Shown in pieces: positions 34,164-41,027 of a DNA stretch of 64,000 bases. This DNA is from Pseudoalteromonas sp. HM-SA03. Lineage in GTDB: Bacteria; Pseudomonadota; Gammaproteobacteria; Enterobacterales; Alteromonadaceae. How positions within the stretch are numbered: position 1 is the stretch's first letter; every line of letters starts with the position of its first letter. The notes under the pieces are model-generated. The model made no database searches and was not told the DNA's origin. It saw only the letters and a list, made by a program, of their open reading frames with translations. Made by a program: the position numbers and the translations under genes. The DNA lies in contig NZ_NSDG01000039.1 of NCBI RefSeq assembly GCF_002289345.1, positions 1 through 64,000 on the forward strand, in the 5' to 3' direction.

Positions 34164-34495
34164 TGGAATGGCTAACGTTTTTACTTTGTCTGCTTGCGTT
34201 TATGGGTTTTGCAGTAGCAAAACCCAATCACTATAAGGAAGTATTTGGTACACGCCCAAAAGGAAACATAACAAACCAATTAACCATTGCCAGCTGGCTC
34301 TGCCTTGGCGGCAGCTTAGCACTTGCTCTTAAGACTCAGGGAGCCTACGGCAGCCTAGAGTTTATTGGTTATATGACCTTGGCTGTATTACTACTTGTCG
34401 CTATCTTCGCGACCAAACCTAGCTACTTCAGATCACTATTTTACCTAGTCATTATCGGTATACTGCTCAGTACGCTGTATTGGATCATATTTTAA
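34163..34495 (+). CDS. DUF3325 inner-membrane protein
   Basis: A 110-residue protein with three or four membrane helices: MEWLTFLLCLLAFMGFAVAK, then a conserved NHYKEVFG-type basic loop, and two or three further helices. This matches DUF3325, the usual last gene of DUF3649-PepSY-DUF3325 operons. Its ATG shares one base with the PepSY stop (TAATG), so translation is coupled. Probably an accessory subunit of the PepSY protein. A strong terminator follows directly. Confidence 0.85.
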   Translation: MEWLTFLLCLLAFMGFAVAKPNHYKEVFGTRPKGNITNQLTIASWLCLGGSLALALKTQGAYGSLEFIGYMTLAVLLLVAIFATKPSYFRSLFYLVIIGILLSTLYWIIF

Positions 34496-34497
34496 CT

Positions 34498-34522
34498 AAG
34501 GCGCCACTAATGGCGCCTTTTT
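34498..34522 (+). terminator. Terminator of the PepSY operon
   Basis: AAGGCGCC and GGCGCCTT form an 8-bp stem with a 6-base loop followed by TTT, immediately after the DUF3325 stop. Confidence 0.92.
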
Positions 34523-34541
34523 AGATCATTATTTTACTAAC
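34523..34541 (-). repeat. Dispersed 19-bp motif
   Basis: AGATCATTATTTTACTAAC lies directly after the operon terminator. It is a full match in reverse orientation and identical to the copy at 33365, including the variable bases. Confidence 0.85.
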
Positions 34542-34638
34542 ATTTCTTTGTTAACTCTTTGAAACCACATCATTTAGCATAAAATATCAGCAATAATCAC
34601 GCTATACACCGCAAATTTACTAACTCAAACTAAGAGAG

Positions 34639-34781
34639 GTTAGTAAAATCGTGATCTAATGAAACCAATTAGCTTAATCAGTTGGTAAAAATATGATCTG
34701 GCAGTCTTGTTTTCGGACTAGCTTAGTAAAACCCTGATCTAAGTGCTAAAAGAATACTATTAGTTAGTTAAATTCTGATCC
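34639..34781 (+). repeat. Periodic array of four 19-bp motifs
   Basis: Four direct copies start at 34639, 34681, 34722 and 34763, giving steps of 42, 41 and 41 bases (about four helical turns). Sequences are GTTAGTAAAATCGTGATCT, GTTGGTAAAAATATGATCT, CTTAGTAAAACCCTGATCT and GTTAGTTAAATTCTGATCC. The 22-23-base spacers between them are unrelated to one another. There is no coding frame. The surrounding spacer (34496-34991) lies between convergent genes and otherwise shows only hairpins. Confidence 0.85.
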
Positions 34782-34955
34782 AGAAAGCAAGAAGAGTAAC
34801 TCAGCTCTGCTCCGAGCTTAAGTTTTATCTTACCTTCAAGGTCTATAGCGCTCTATGCTGTGATAAAAAGATTAGCGTGCAATTTCAATTTGAAACGACC
34901 TTTTAGGGTGATGGCAGGTTATCAATGTCAGTCCCTTATCTTTGCGCCTTTATCA

Positions 34956-34992
34956 ATTCAGGGCAGGAAGTGTTCCTACCCTGAATATATTT
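34956..34992. terminator. Hairpin after the di-haem lipoprotein gene
   Basis: ATTCAGGG and CCCTGAAT form the outer stem, with a nearly continuous inner stem CAGGAA/TTCCTA, followed by ATATTTTA on the plus strand. It lies at the 3' end of the minus-strand cytochrome gene. Confidence 0.6.
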
Positions 34993-36647
34993 TACTCGGC
35001 TTTATTCCAATCCAGCTGCATATCCCATACATATCGGTGCTCTGCCTCTAAAGGCTGCTGAGAATCATCGACTTGTTCAAGCACGTTACGCGCTTTTACT
35101 ATGGTGGCGTCACGACCGAATAGGTAACTTTGCTCTTTGACAATGGTCAAGTAGGCTTTATTCAGCGCCAGCGCACGTGGTTTTGATGGTGTGATCAATT
35201 CATAAAGGTTTTTCGCAGACTGCACTTTTTTGCTGTTTACCGTGCCATCTTCGTTAAACCAGCGCATAAGCATCTCTTGGTTTTGCCTAAACTCATCACC
35301 GCCACCAACACGCATCATATAGGTCAAGAATTCGCCCTGCTCTTCGCCTTTGTTAGGTACATCTTGCATCTCTTTTAAATTGATATAACCCCAACCCAGT
35401 TTGCCTTCAACCTTACGCGCAAACGAGAAGGTTTGGTCATAGGTTGAGCCAATGGTTTTGTGACAGCCATTACAAAATGCAAGCTCTTGCTCATGTTGCG
35501 GACGAAGTGCACCATTTTTGTCCTCTATATATCCGTTGATCGTCCAACCGAAGTTGTTATTGATCCCTTGGTCGCCCAAATAAAGCGTTTGTGGATAATT
35601 TTCGAATGATTTTTCTTTTGCTTCTCTGTAGTAGGCAGCACCGAGTGACTGCTTGGATTTAAAGTTGTGCTTCTTCATGTAGCGCACTTCTTTCATTCTT
35701 GGCGCATTAAATACTTGACCATTATCATCCACCCCAATATACCGAACAGTGTGTAAAAACTCGGTGTCTTGTGGATATAACTGATGAGCCAGCTCGATAG
35801 TATTGGCATCACCAAGGTAACGTTTGCTACGCAGCATGTTAGTGATCTGCGTGAGTTTGCCATCACCATTTAAATCTACGCCAACTCGCGATTCAGAAAT
35901 CACTGGCGTTGATATTTCGTCAAGCCCCTTTACAGCCATTTCAACTAGGCTTAAGTTGGCAAGGTAAACGTCCTGATTATACGTTTCGCCCTTTTCTCTG
36001 AAGGCGTCAGCAAGGCGGATCATGACATCCCCTGTAGAGCCATTGGTTGGCCAAAAAGTACTAGGAAAAGGTTTATAATTGAATGCCACCCAGCCACTGC
36101 CGTCTTTTGCTATACCCTGGTCATCGAACGCTTTTTCAGGATATGCCAAGTTGTTAAGCGGGGTGATCTCACCTTTCCAGTCAGGATTATTTTTTAGCTT
36201 TTCGATGAAAGGGGTGTAATTATCTTGATTGACCCAGTTAGTAATATCTTGATCTGAAATACCTTTGATAAGTTCAGAGCGATCTTTAAACAGGTTTTTC
36301 CAGTGGTTTTTAAATCCCAGATCGGAAAACTCATAGGCACCTTGTAAATTCGCATCGCGCATCATGTTTGGTCGGTTTTTTTCATCATATGATTGATGGC
36401 AAGCATAGCAAGGGTTATTCACGCCATCCGTTTTGGTGTAACACTGAGGCGGGATCACTGATTCGGCGTTATAGACTTCATTGTGTTGCATAAATGCAGT
36501 CGCAGGAATGTCATCACCCTGTTTGTAAGGTGCTGTAGTTTGCGCCGACATAAGTGTGGTATTGGTTAGCCCTTGAGTCTGTTCATCATTACAACCAAAC
36601 AAGGCTACGCTCGCCAATGCCACTAGAGTTAGGCTAACGTATTTCAT
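34992..36647 (-). CDS. Di-haem cytochrome c-like lipoprotein
   Basis: A 551-residue exported protein. The signal ends in a lipobox, SVALFGC, so it is lipid-anchored. Two haem c motifs are present: CYACH at residues 80-84 and CNGCH near 392. Between them lies a large domain with no family I recognise, including a calcium-like DLNGDGKLT loop. Haems attached to a periplasmic or outer-membrane lipoprotein suggest electron transfer. The gene lies downstream of the PhoX-like gene in the same direction but is separated by a strong terminator, so it may depend on read-through or its own promoter. Confidence 0.78.
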   Translation of the reverse strand: MKYVSLTLVALASVALFGCNDEQTQGLTNTTLMSAQTTAPYKQGDDIPATAFMQHNEVYNAESVIPPQCYTKTDGVNNPCYACHQSYDEKNRPNMMRDANLQGAYEFSDLGFKNHWKNLFKDRSELIKGISDQDITNWVNQDNYTPFIEKLKNNPDWKGEITPLNNLAYPEKAFDDQGIAKDGSGWVAFNYKPFPSTFWPTNGSTGDVMIRLADAFREKGETYNQDVYLANLSLVEMAVKGLDEISTPVISESRVGVDLNGDGKLTQITNMLRSKRYLGDANTIELAHQLYPQDTEFLHTVRYIGVDDNGQVFNAPRMKEVRYMKKHNFKSKQSLGAAYYREAKEKSFENYPQTLYLGDQGINNNFGWTINGYIEDKNGALRPQHEQELAFCNGCHKTIGSTYDQTFSFARKVEGKLGWGYINLKEMQDVPNKGEEQGEFLTYMMRVGGGDEFRQNQEMLMRWFNEDGTVNSKKVQSAKNLYELITPSKPRALALNKAYLTIVKEQSYLFGRDATIVKARNVLEQVDDSQQPLEAEHRYVWDMQLDWNKAE

Positions 36648-36669
36648 TTTTATGACTCCAAAATTTTGC

Positions 36670-36703
36670 TAAAAAAAAGCAGCGCACCATAAAGTGCGCT
36701 GCT
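36670..36703 (-). terminator. Intrinsic terminator after the PhoX-like gene
   Basis: AGCAGCGCAC and GTGCGCTGCT form a perfect 10-bp stem with a 6-base loop, followed on the minus strand by eight Ts. It separates the PhoX-like gene from the cytochrome gene. Confidence 0.93.
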
Positions 36704-36712
36704 ACTACTTAA

Positions 36713-38632
36713 TTATTTTGCTTTAGGGTCATATAGCCAAAGCGTGTTATTTTCTTGGAAGCCATCTTCACCAATGATAATACGACCATCTTGCATAACG
36801 ATTACGTTATCAGGCTGTGAAAGTTGATTGACGTCACAACGCTCAGCGCCAGTTAGTGAAGAGCGGTAAGTTGCACCCATGACAACTGGTTCTATGCGAG
36901 TTAGGTTGTAGTTGTTATCGATATGAGCACGATATACACCGCCACAATCTTTAACACGCGCAGAAAGCTGCATGTCACCTTCGCCATCAATCATGGTGTT
37001 GTCGATATCAGAAATACCAATATACATATAGGCCTTATCTACCACCTCTCCGGCAACAACATCTTGACCAGTTACCGCCTCAAGTACGCGGTTATGGTTG
37101 ATGCTTAAGCCTTCAAGCTTACGCCATTCAGCCGTCGCACCTTTTTGGCGTGCAGCCTGACGAGACTCTAGGAAGATAGCGCGGTTGTCCATCGCTTTAC
37201 CTGCCGTTACTTTACCGCCACCGTTTGCAACTGTTGGATAAGTAGCAGCACCTTCTGCCCACGCTTTTACATCAGCAACAGACAGATAGCTTGTTTGGCC
37301 TTCAACGTAGTCAGTTTCATTGATGCCATCATATTCAGCCACCCAAGTTTCTATCTGTGCATTACTGCCGCTACCCAGCTCAACCCAGCTAATGTCAAAG
37401 CCAGTTACAGCCGGATCGGTAAGGCCAGCATCTTGAGTTAGCTTTGCTGCGTAAAGGGTGCCAGCACTTAAGTCTTCTGGTTGATCTGCAACAAATTTAA
37501 ATAGTACGCCACCGGTATCATCTTGTGATGAATAAACTGTACGACGGTCCGGCATCACAACTGAGTTTTCATGCTCATAACGACCAATTGTGAAGTGTTT
37601 CACAACATCAGGCGTTTCGGTTGTAGGATTTTTGATTTCTGCAATGTAACCGTAGCGATAAGGATTAGGGAAATCAGGTGCCATTAACGCTTCCATCGTG
37701 TCATTACCTGTTTCAGCAGGGTTGTTCCACTGTGGATCTTGCGTTGAGTCAACTTCAGACCAGACGATCCATTCTTCCGAAGTCAGCGGTGTACCCCACG
37801 GTGATACGGAGCCAAAGCAGTTAGCTGCTGTGCCTTTCACACCGTCGAAGTCTACCATCATCGCTTCTTCGATTGACCATTTACCCGTTGTCGCTTTACT
37901 CATTTTCAAACGACTGACACCACCTGGGTACGCTTCCCAGTTTGTGAATAGGTAACCTGTATTTGCATCTACTGGAATATAGCCATTGAAATCAGGGTTA
38001 TCATTTTTAATAATTTCTTCACCCGTTGAGATGCTGTAATGCACACCCAAACCACCCGCTAACCCCTTAGTGCCAAGGTTTTCGAATGTATCACCTGTTT
38101 GGCCTAGAATTTGATATTGACCAATCGCAGAAATCACAGTTTGTTGTTCCATGGTCGAAGCTGGAACTGGCGCACTTGGAATATTTGCAGGTAGATTATT
38201 AAAGTTCACGCCGGTTAGTACACCGACAGTCCCCGTATTGAAAGGCTTACTATTGAACTTATCAGTGGCTGTGTTGGTGTCATTTGGGTGCTGAACGTTG
38301 AAGAACAAGTCTCCCCCTTCAGAAAGAAATAGACCTGTTACTTCAGCACCAGCAGGGACGGTTGCGATGCGAACAAGGCCTGGTACGCTGTAACTACCAT
38401 CACGACCATTTTGGCCGTCTGCTCCATTTTGACCATCCTGTCCGTCAGTACCATTTTGTCCATTTGTGCCGTTTGTACCATTTGAGCCATTAGTACCGTT
38501 TGCACCGTCTTGGCCAGCAGTGCCCTGCTCACCTTTAGGACCCGCAGGACCTTGTGCTCCATCGTCACCATCACAGGCAGTAAGTGCCATTGCAACTGCC
38601 GCTGCAATAAGAGAATATGCTACACGCTTCAT
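36713..38632 (-). CDS. PhoX-family (DUF839) lipoprotein with collagen-like segment
   Basis: A 639-residue exported lipoprotein (lipobox ALTAC near residue 20). Residues about 24-80 are a collagen-like Gly-X-Y run, first GPAGPKGEQGTAG, then mostly GxNG/GxDG triplets. The remainder resembles PhoX/DUF839 beta-propeller phosphatases, with blocks such as TNWEAYPGGVSRL, GRYEHENSVVMPDRRTVY and DNVIVMQDGRIIIGEDG near the end. PhoX enzymes use Ca/Fe and release phosphate from organic esters; substrate residues were not verified one by one. The collagen-like part could form a trimeric stalk that lifts the domain off the membrane. Confidence 0.85.
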   Translation of the reverse strand: MKRVAYSLIAAAVAMALTACDGDDGAQGPAGPKGEQGTAGQDGANGTNGSNGTNGTNGQNGTDGQDGQNGADGQNGRDGSYSVPGLVRIATVPAGAEVTGLFLSEGGDLFFNVQHPNDTNTATDKFNSKPFNTGTVGVLTGVNFNNLPANIPSAPVPASTMEQQTVISAIGQYQILGQTGDTFENLGTKGLAGGLGVHYSISTGEEIIKNDNPDFNGYIPVDANTGYLFTNWEAYPGGVSRLKMSKATTGKWSIEEAMMVDFDGVKGTAANCFGSVSPWGTPLTSEEWIVWSEVDSTQDPQWNNPAETGNDTMEALMAPDFPNPYRYGYIAEIKNPTTETPDVVKHFTIGRYEHENSVVMPDRRTVYSSQDDTGGVLFKFVADQPEDLSAGTLYAAKLTQDAGLTDPAVTGFDISWVELGSGSNAQIETWVAEYDGINETDYVEGQTSYLSVADVKAWAEGAATYPTVANGGGKVTAGKAMDNRAIFLESRQAARQKGATAEWRKLEGLSINHNRVLEAVTGQDVVAGEVVDKAYMYIGISDIDNTMIDGEGDMQLSARVKDCGGVYRAHIDNNYNLTRIEPVVMGATYRSSLTGAERCDVNQLSQPDNVIVMQDGRIIIGEDGFQENNTLWLYDPKAK

Positions 38633-38809
38633 GAGTTACTCCAGTTCCTAAGTATTATTTTTTGTAAAGCGTGCAACAGTGTGAAGTCATCCTGTTACAG
38701 TTGACTGAATGATTTATTAACCATTTCCTACAGGAATAAGACACTTATACTCAACTCACATACAGCCACCCTTCTGTTGACAAGTTAAAATACCCATAAA
38801 AGGAACTTC

Positions 38810-38836
38810 AGTGTAAAGGGGGTTTACACTATTCTT
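38810..38836. terminator. Hairpin overlapping the lipocalin stop
   Basis: AGTGTAAA and TTTACACT pair around five Gs (CCCCC on the minus strand). ATTCTTTT follows on the plus strand, so the T-rich side is opposite to the lipocalin transcript; its function is uncertain. Confidence 0.4.
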
Positions 38837-39365
38837 TTCGAATGGGTTCGTGCCTCATATAGATAAGTTCACTGGTATTAAAGCCATATTGTTCAGACAT
38901 GGTTTTAAACTTGTTCATCACGGTATCAGACACTTTAGGCGCTCTAGAAAGCAACCAAAGGTAATCACGATTGTAGCTAGTAACAAATGCATACTGGTAA
39001 TCTTCATCTAACTCGAATACCACATAACTGCCATAAAACGGACCAAAAAATGACACTTTCAGATGTGCTATTTCATCATTTGCAACAAACTTGGCTTTGC
39101 CAATCGCTTCTTTCCACTCTCCTTCTTCTGTCACATATCCCTTATTTACGACTTTAATTGAACCATCTGGGTTTTGACTATAAGTCGCCGTGACGTTCTG
39201 CATCCCCCTTTCAAATGAATGATCTAATCGCGCAATTTCATACCAGATACCTGTATAGCGCTCAACATTAAAGTCTTTAACTGGTTTAATGCCATCAGGA
39301 AGCCCCGTACATGCTGAAACCGCAAGCGCAAAAATCGCCGTGAAAAATAACTGCCGTACTTTCAT
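38829..39365 (-). CDS. blc: Bacterial lipocalin (Blc-like lipoprotein)
   Basis: A 178-residue outer-membrane lipocalin. The lipobox is LAVSAC after the signal. The lipocalin hallmark is YTGIWYEIARLDHSFERG, and the C-terminal block YLWLLSRAPKVSD is typical of Blc. Homologues bind lysophospholipids and other lipids for membrane maintenance. The start is ATG at 39365 with GGAGAA upstream; the longer frame to 39434 has no ribosome site and no signal peptide at its front. An 8-bp AGTGTAAA/TTTACACT hairpin overlaps the stop codon. Confidence 0.93.
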   Translation of the reverse strand: MKVRQLFFTAIFALAVSACTGLPDGIKPVKDFNVERYTGIWYEIARLDHSFERGMQNVTATYSQNPDGSIKVVNKGYVTEEGEWKEAIGKAKFVANDEIAHLKVSFFGPFYGSYVVFELDEDYQYAFVTSYNRDYLWLLSRAPKVSDTVMNKFKTMSEQYGFNTSELIYMRHEPIRKE

Positions 39366-39527
39366 ATAAGTTCTCCAAATTCCATCTCTATGTCTTACGT
39401 AGTAACCAAGTGCTAAGATTAGCGATAGGTTCAATTTTTACCTAGTTAAATTCAGACCCTTTCCATGCCAATTTCACCTTATTTATTTTAAACTTACGTG
39501 CAAACAAATAGATCGCAGCAAAGTACG

Positions 39528-40070
39528 ATGAATACAGCACAGAGCAAAAAAATACTAACTCATGGTTTGGGTGTAGCAGCGGGTAAAGTTGCATTTTATA
39601 TTGAACACCCACCAATCATTGAACCTTATAATAATTTGATACAAATCAGTGCGTTAGCCAGTGGGGAGATCGAACATATTAATGCGCATTGCGGCAACGG
39701 TTGGCGGAAAATTTTCAATGTTTTTGCCAAGTTTTTATTTACAGCAAAGCTGCCAGATCACGATATTACTAACTATTCAACTTGGCAGTCATATCGTGAT
39801 AGCGCGTTACTTCAAGCTTCAAGTCAAGAAGCCCTGCTCTTTTCAACGCCTGATTTTTCAGCAAAAACATACGATTGGCATATTATTGCAGGACGCACCT
39901 ACGCGAAATCATTGCTTAGAGATCAGATTTTTACTAACAATCTAATTTGGCTGGATGACGAGTTCGCCGTTGACTATAACTTGCGCCTTATCATTTCGCC
40001 ATTTTTGGATTACCGCCAACTTAGTAATATAAAAATCAATAAGTTAGTGGATATAATAAGACAAAGTTAG
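39528..40070 (+). CDS. Conserved-looking hypothetical protein
   Basis: A 180-residue cytoplasmic protein from ATG at 39528; an in-frame GTG at 39498 is also possible and neither has a strong ribosome site. It has aromatic-rich blocks such as AFYIEHPPIIEPYNNLIQIS, AHCGNGWRKIFNVFAKF and YDWHIIAGRTYAKSLL. I know no function and see no catalytic motif. Two copies of the 19-bp dispersed motif lie inside it, encoding DHDITN and DQIFTN. Its end is followed by a spacer rich in the same motif, so the 3' part may have been altered by repeat insertion. Confidence 0.65.
   Translation: MNTAQSKKILTHGLGVAAGKVAFYIEHPPIIEPYNNLIQISALASGEIEHINAHCGNGWRKIFNVFAKFLFTAKLPDHDITNYSTWQSYRDSALLQASSQEALLFSTPDFSAKTYDWHIIAGRTYAKSLLRDQIFTNNLIWLDDEFAVDYNLRLIISPFLDYRQLSNIKINKLVDIIRQS
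39755..39773 (-). repeat. Dispersed 19-bp motif inside a gene
   Basis: AGATCACGATATTACTAAC matches the reverse motif with one change in the T-tract. In the gene frame it codes Asp-His-Asp-Ile-Thr-Asn. Confidence 0.65.
39920..39938 (-). repeat. Dispersed 19-bp motif inside a gene
   Basis: AGATCAGATTTTTACTAAC is a full match in reverse orientation. In the gene frame it codes Asp-Gln-Ile-Phe-Thr-Asn, the same phase as the copy at 39755. Confidence 0.75.
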
Positions 40071-40109
40071 ATATTAGGCGGCAACTGAACTGCATGCCAA
40101 GTTGTGAAG

Positions 40110-40277
40110 AGATCAAATTTTTACTAAGTAAAATATTGATCTACTTCCTGTATCTTAGTCATTGAGATCAGAGTTTTACTAACTTTTTAGAAGTAAATGA
40201 CCTGAGGTTTAGATAAAGCGCGGTGACGTCAGTGACTGAGCAGCAATTGACTCGATGTAGATCACTATTTTACTAAC
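40110..40277. repeat. Cluster of four dispersed 19-bp motifs
   Basis: Copies lie at 40110-40128 (reverse), 40124-40142 (forward, overlapping the first to make a near-perfect 33-base palindrome), 40165-40183 (reverse) and 40259-40277 (reverse). A solo MITE end, CCTGAGGTTTAGATAAAG, lies between the last two at 40201. There is no coding frame. It fills most of the 284-base spacer between the hypothetical gene and the convergent methyltransferase gene. Confidence 0.85.
40201..40218 (+). repeat. Solo MITE end, degenerate
   Basis: CCTGAGGTTTAGATAAAG differs at two positions from the CCTGAGGTTTGGATAAGG terminus seen at 28960 and 50.92 kb. The rest of the element is absent. Confidence 0.55.
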
Positions 40278-40307
40278 TTAATACAAGCTACTTTGAAAAA
40301 GTAAGAA

Positions 40308-40340
40308 AGGAAAAGCCAAACCCGAATATGGTCTGGCTTA
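40308..40340 (-). terminator. Terminator after the methyltransferase gene
   Basis: On the minus strand, AGCCAGACC and GGTTTGGCT form a 9-bp stem with one wobble pair, followed by TTTTCCTTTC. Confidence 0.7.
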
Positions 40341-40354
40341 TTTAGAAAAAATTA

Positions 40355-41017
40355 TTATTTATCTACCACAAAGCCTGCAAATCCAAGGGCTTTGAAGAAA
40401 GGTTTAGCAATACCAAAACCTGCGGTGTCTAGCAGCTCTGCAAGGCGTATTTTATCCACGGGGTAAAACTCATGCTCTAAATTCACCCTCATGCGCTGCT
40501 CGCCAACATCAGTCAGCCCAAGTTGTTTGCAAACGATTAATTGCGCTTCACGTTCAAAGCTTGTCGCAGGTTTCTCTAAGTCAGCAATAAAAAGACGCCC
40601 ATCCGGCTTCAGCTGCTCACTCATTTGTTTAAACAAGCTTGCTTTATCGCCGTTATCTTTTACAAAGTGCATCACCAGCAAGCACAGTACTGCATCCGCT
40701 TGGTAGGCCTGTGGTGAAATTGCGCCATGATGGATCTGCACACGTTCCTGTAGGCCTAACTTGGTAAAATGCTGATCTGCAATTGCCAACATATCAGCAG
40801 ATACATCTTGTGCTATAAACCGCCAACTCGGGTTTAGCTGAGCAAGCTCTACAATTTCTTTGCCTGTCCCTGCCCCCACAACCAAAATGGTTGCGCTATC
40901 AGGGTAAAGTGCTAAAAGTTGTGCCCCGGTAAGTTGGTGAATTAACGCATAGCCTGGCACCAGTTTTGTAATTCTTGAGTCGTAGTTTTGGGCTTCTTCA
41001 CCCGTGAAAGTCGGCAT
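40355..41017 (-). CDS. Class I SAM-dependent methyltransferase
   Basis: A 220-residue methyltransferase with a complete class I core: motif I ILVVGAGTGKEIVEL near residue 44, acidic motif II FIAQDVSADML, motif post-II AVLCLLVMHFV, and LKPDGRLFIADLEKP after it. The substrate is unknown; the small size fits small-molecule methylation. Its ATG at 41017 lies 10 bases after the sbcC stop in the same direction, so it may be the third gene of the sbcDC transcript. A weaker copy of the 19-bp motif lies within it at 40760-40778. Confidence 0.9.
   Translation of the reverse strand: MPTFTGEEAQNYDSRITKLVPGYALIHQLTGAQLLALYPDSATILVVGAGTGKEIVELAQLNPSWRFIAQDVSADMLAIADQHFTKLGLQERVQIHHGAISPQAYQADAVLCLLVMHFVKDNGDKASLFKQMSEQLKPDGRLFIADLEKPATSFEREAQLIVCKQLGLTDVGEQRMRVNLEHEFYPVDKIRLAELLDTAGFGIAKPFFKALGFAGFVVDK
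40760..40778 (+). repeat. Dispersed 19-bp motif, diverged copy inside a gene
   Basis: CTTGGTAAAATGCTGATCT matches at all motif positions except two. On the coding strand it reads Asp-Gln-His-Phe-Thr-Lys, the same reading phase as the other in-gene copies. It could be chance. Confidence 0.45.
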
Positions 41018-41027
41018 CCAAATTTCC

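Noticed and set aside
34639-34781. CRISPR array
   Set aside because: Repeats are only 19 bases with variable middle positions, there are just four, no cas genes are present, and identical motifs occur singly and in both orientations elsewhere.
34860-35051. Short plus-strand open frame in the 34.5-35 kb spacer
   Set aside because: It runs antisense into the cytochrome gene, has no good start context and an unnatural composition.
38633-38828. Pho box upstream of the PhoX-like gene
   Set aside because: Only weak CTGTAAC/CTGTTGC similarity on the minus strand, without the 11-base direct-repeat spacing.
39441-39459. Further copy of the 19-bp motif
   Set aside because: CCTAGTTAAATTCAGACCC resembles the most diverged array copy but misses several fixed positions; not counted.
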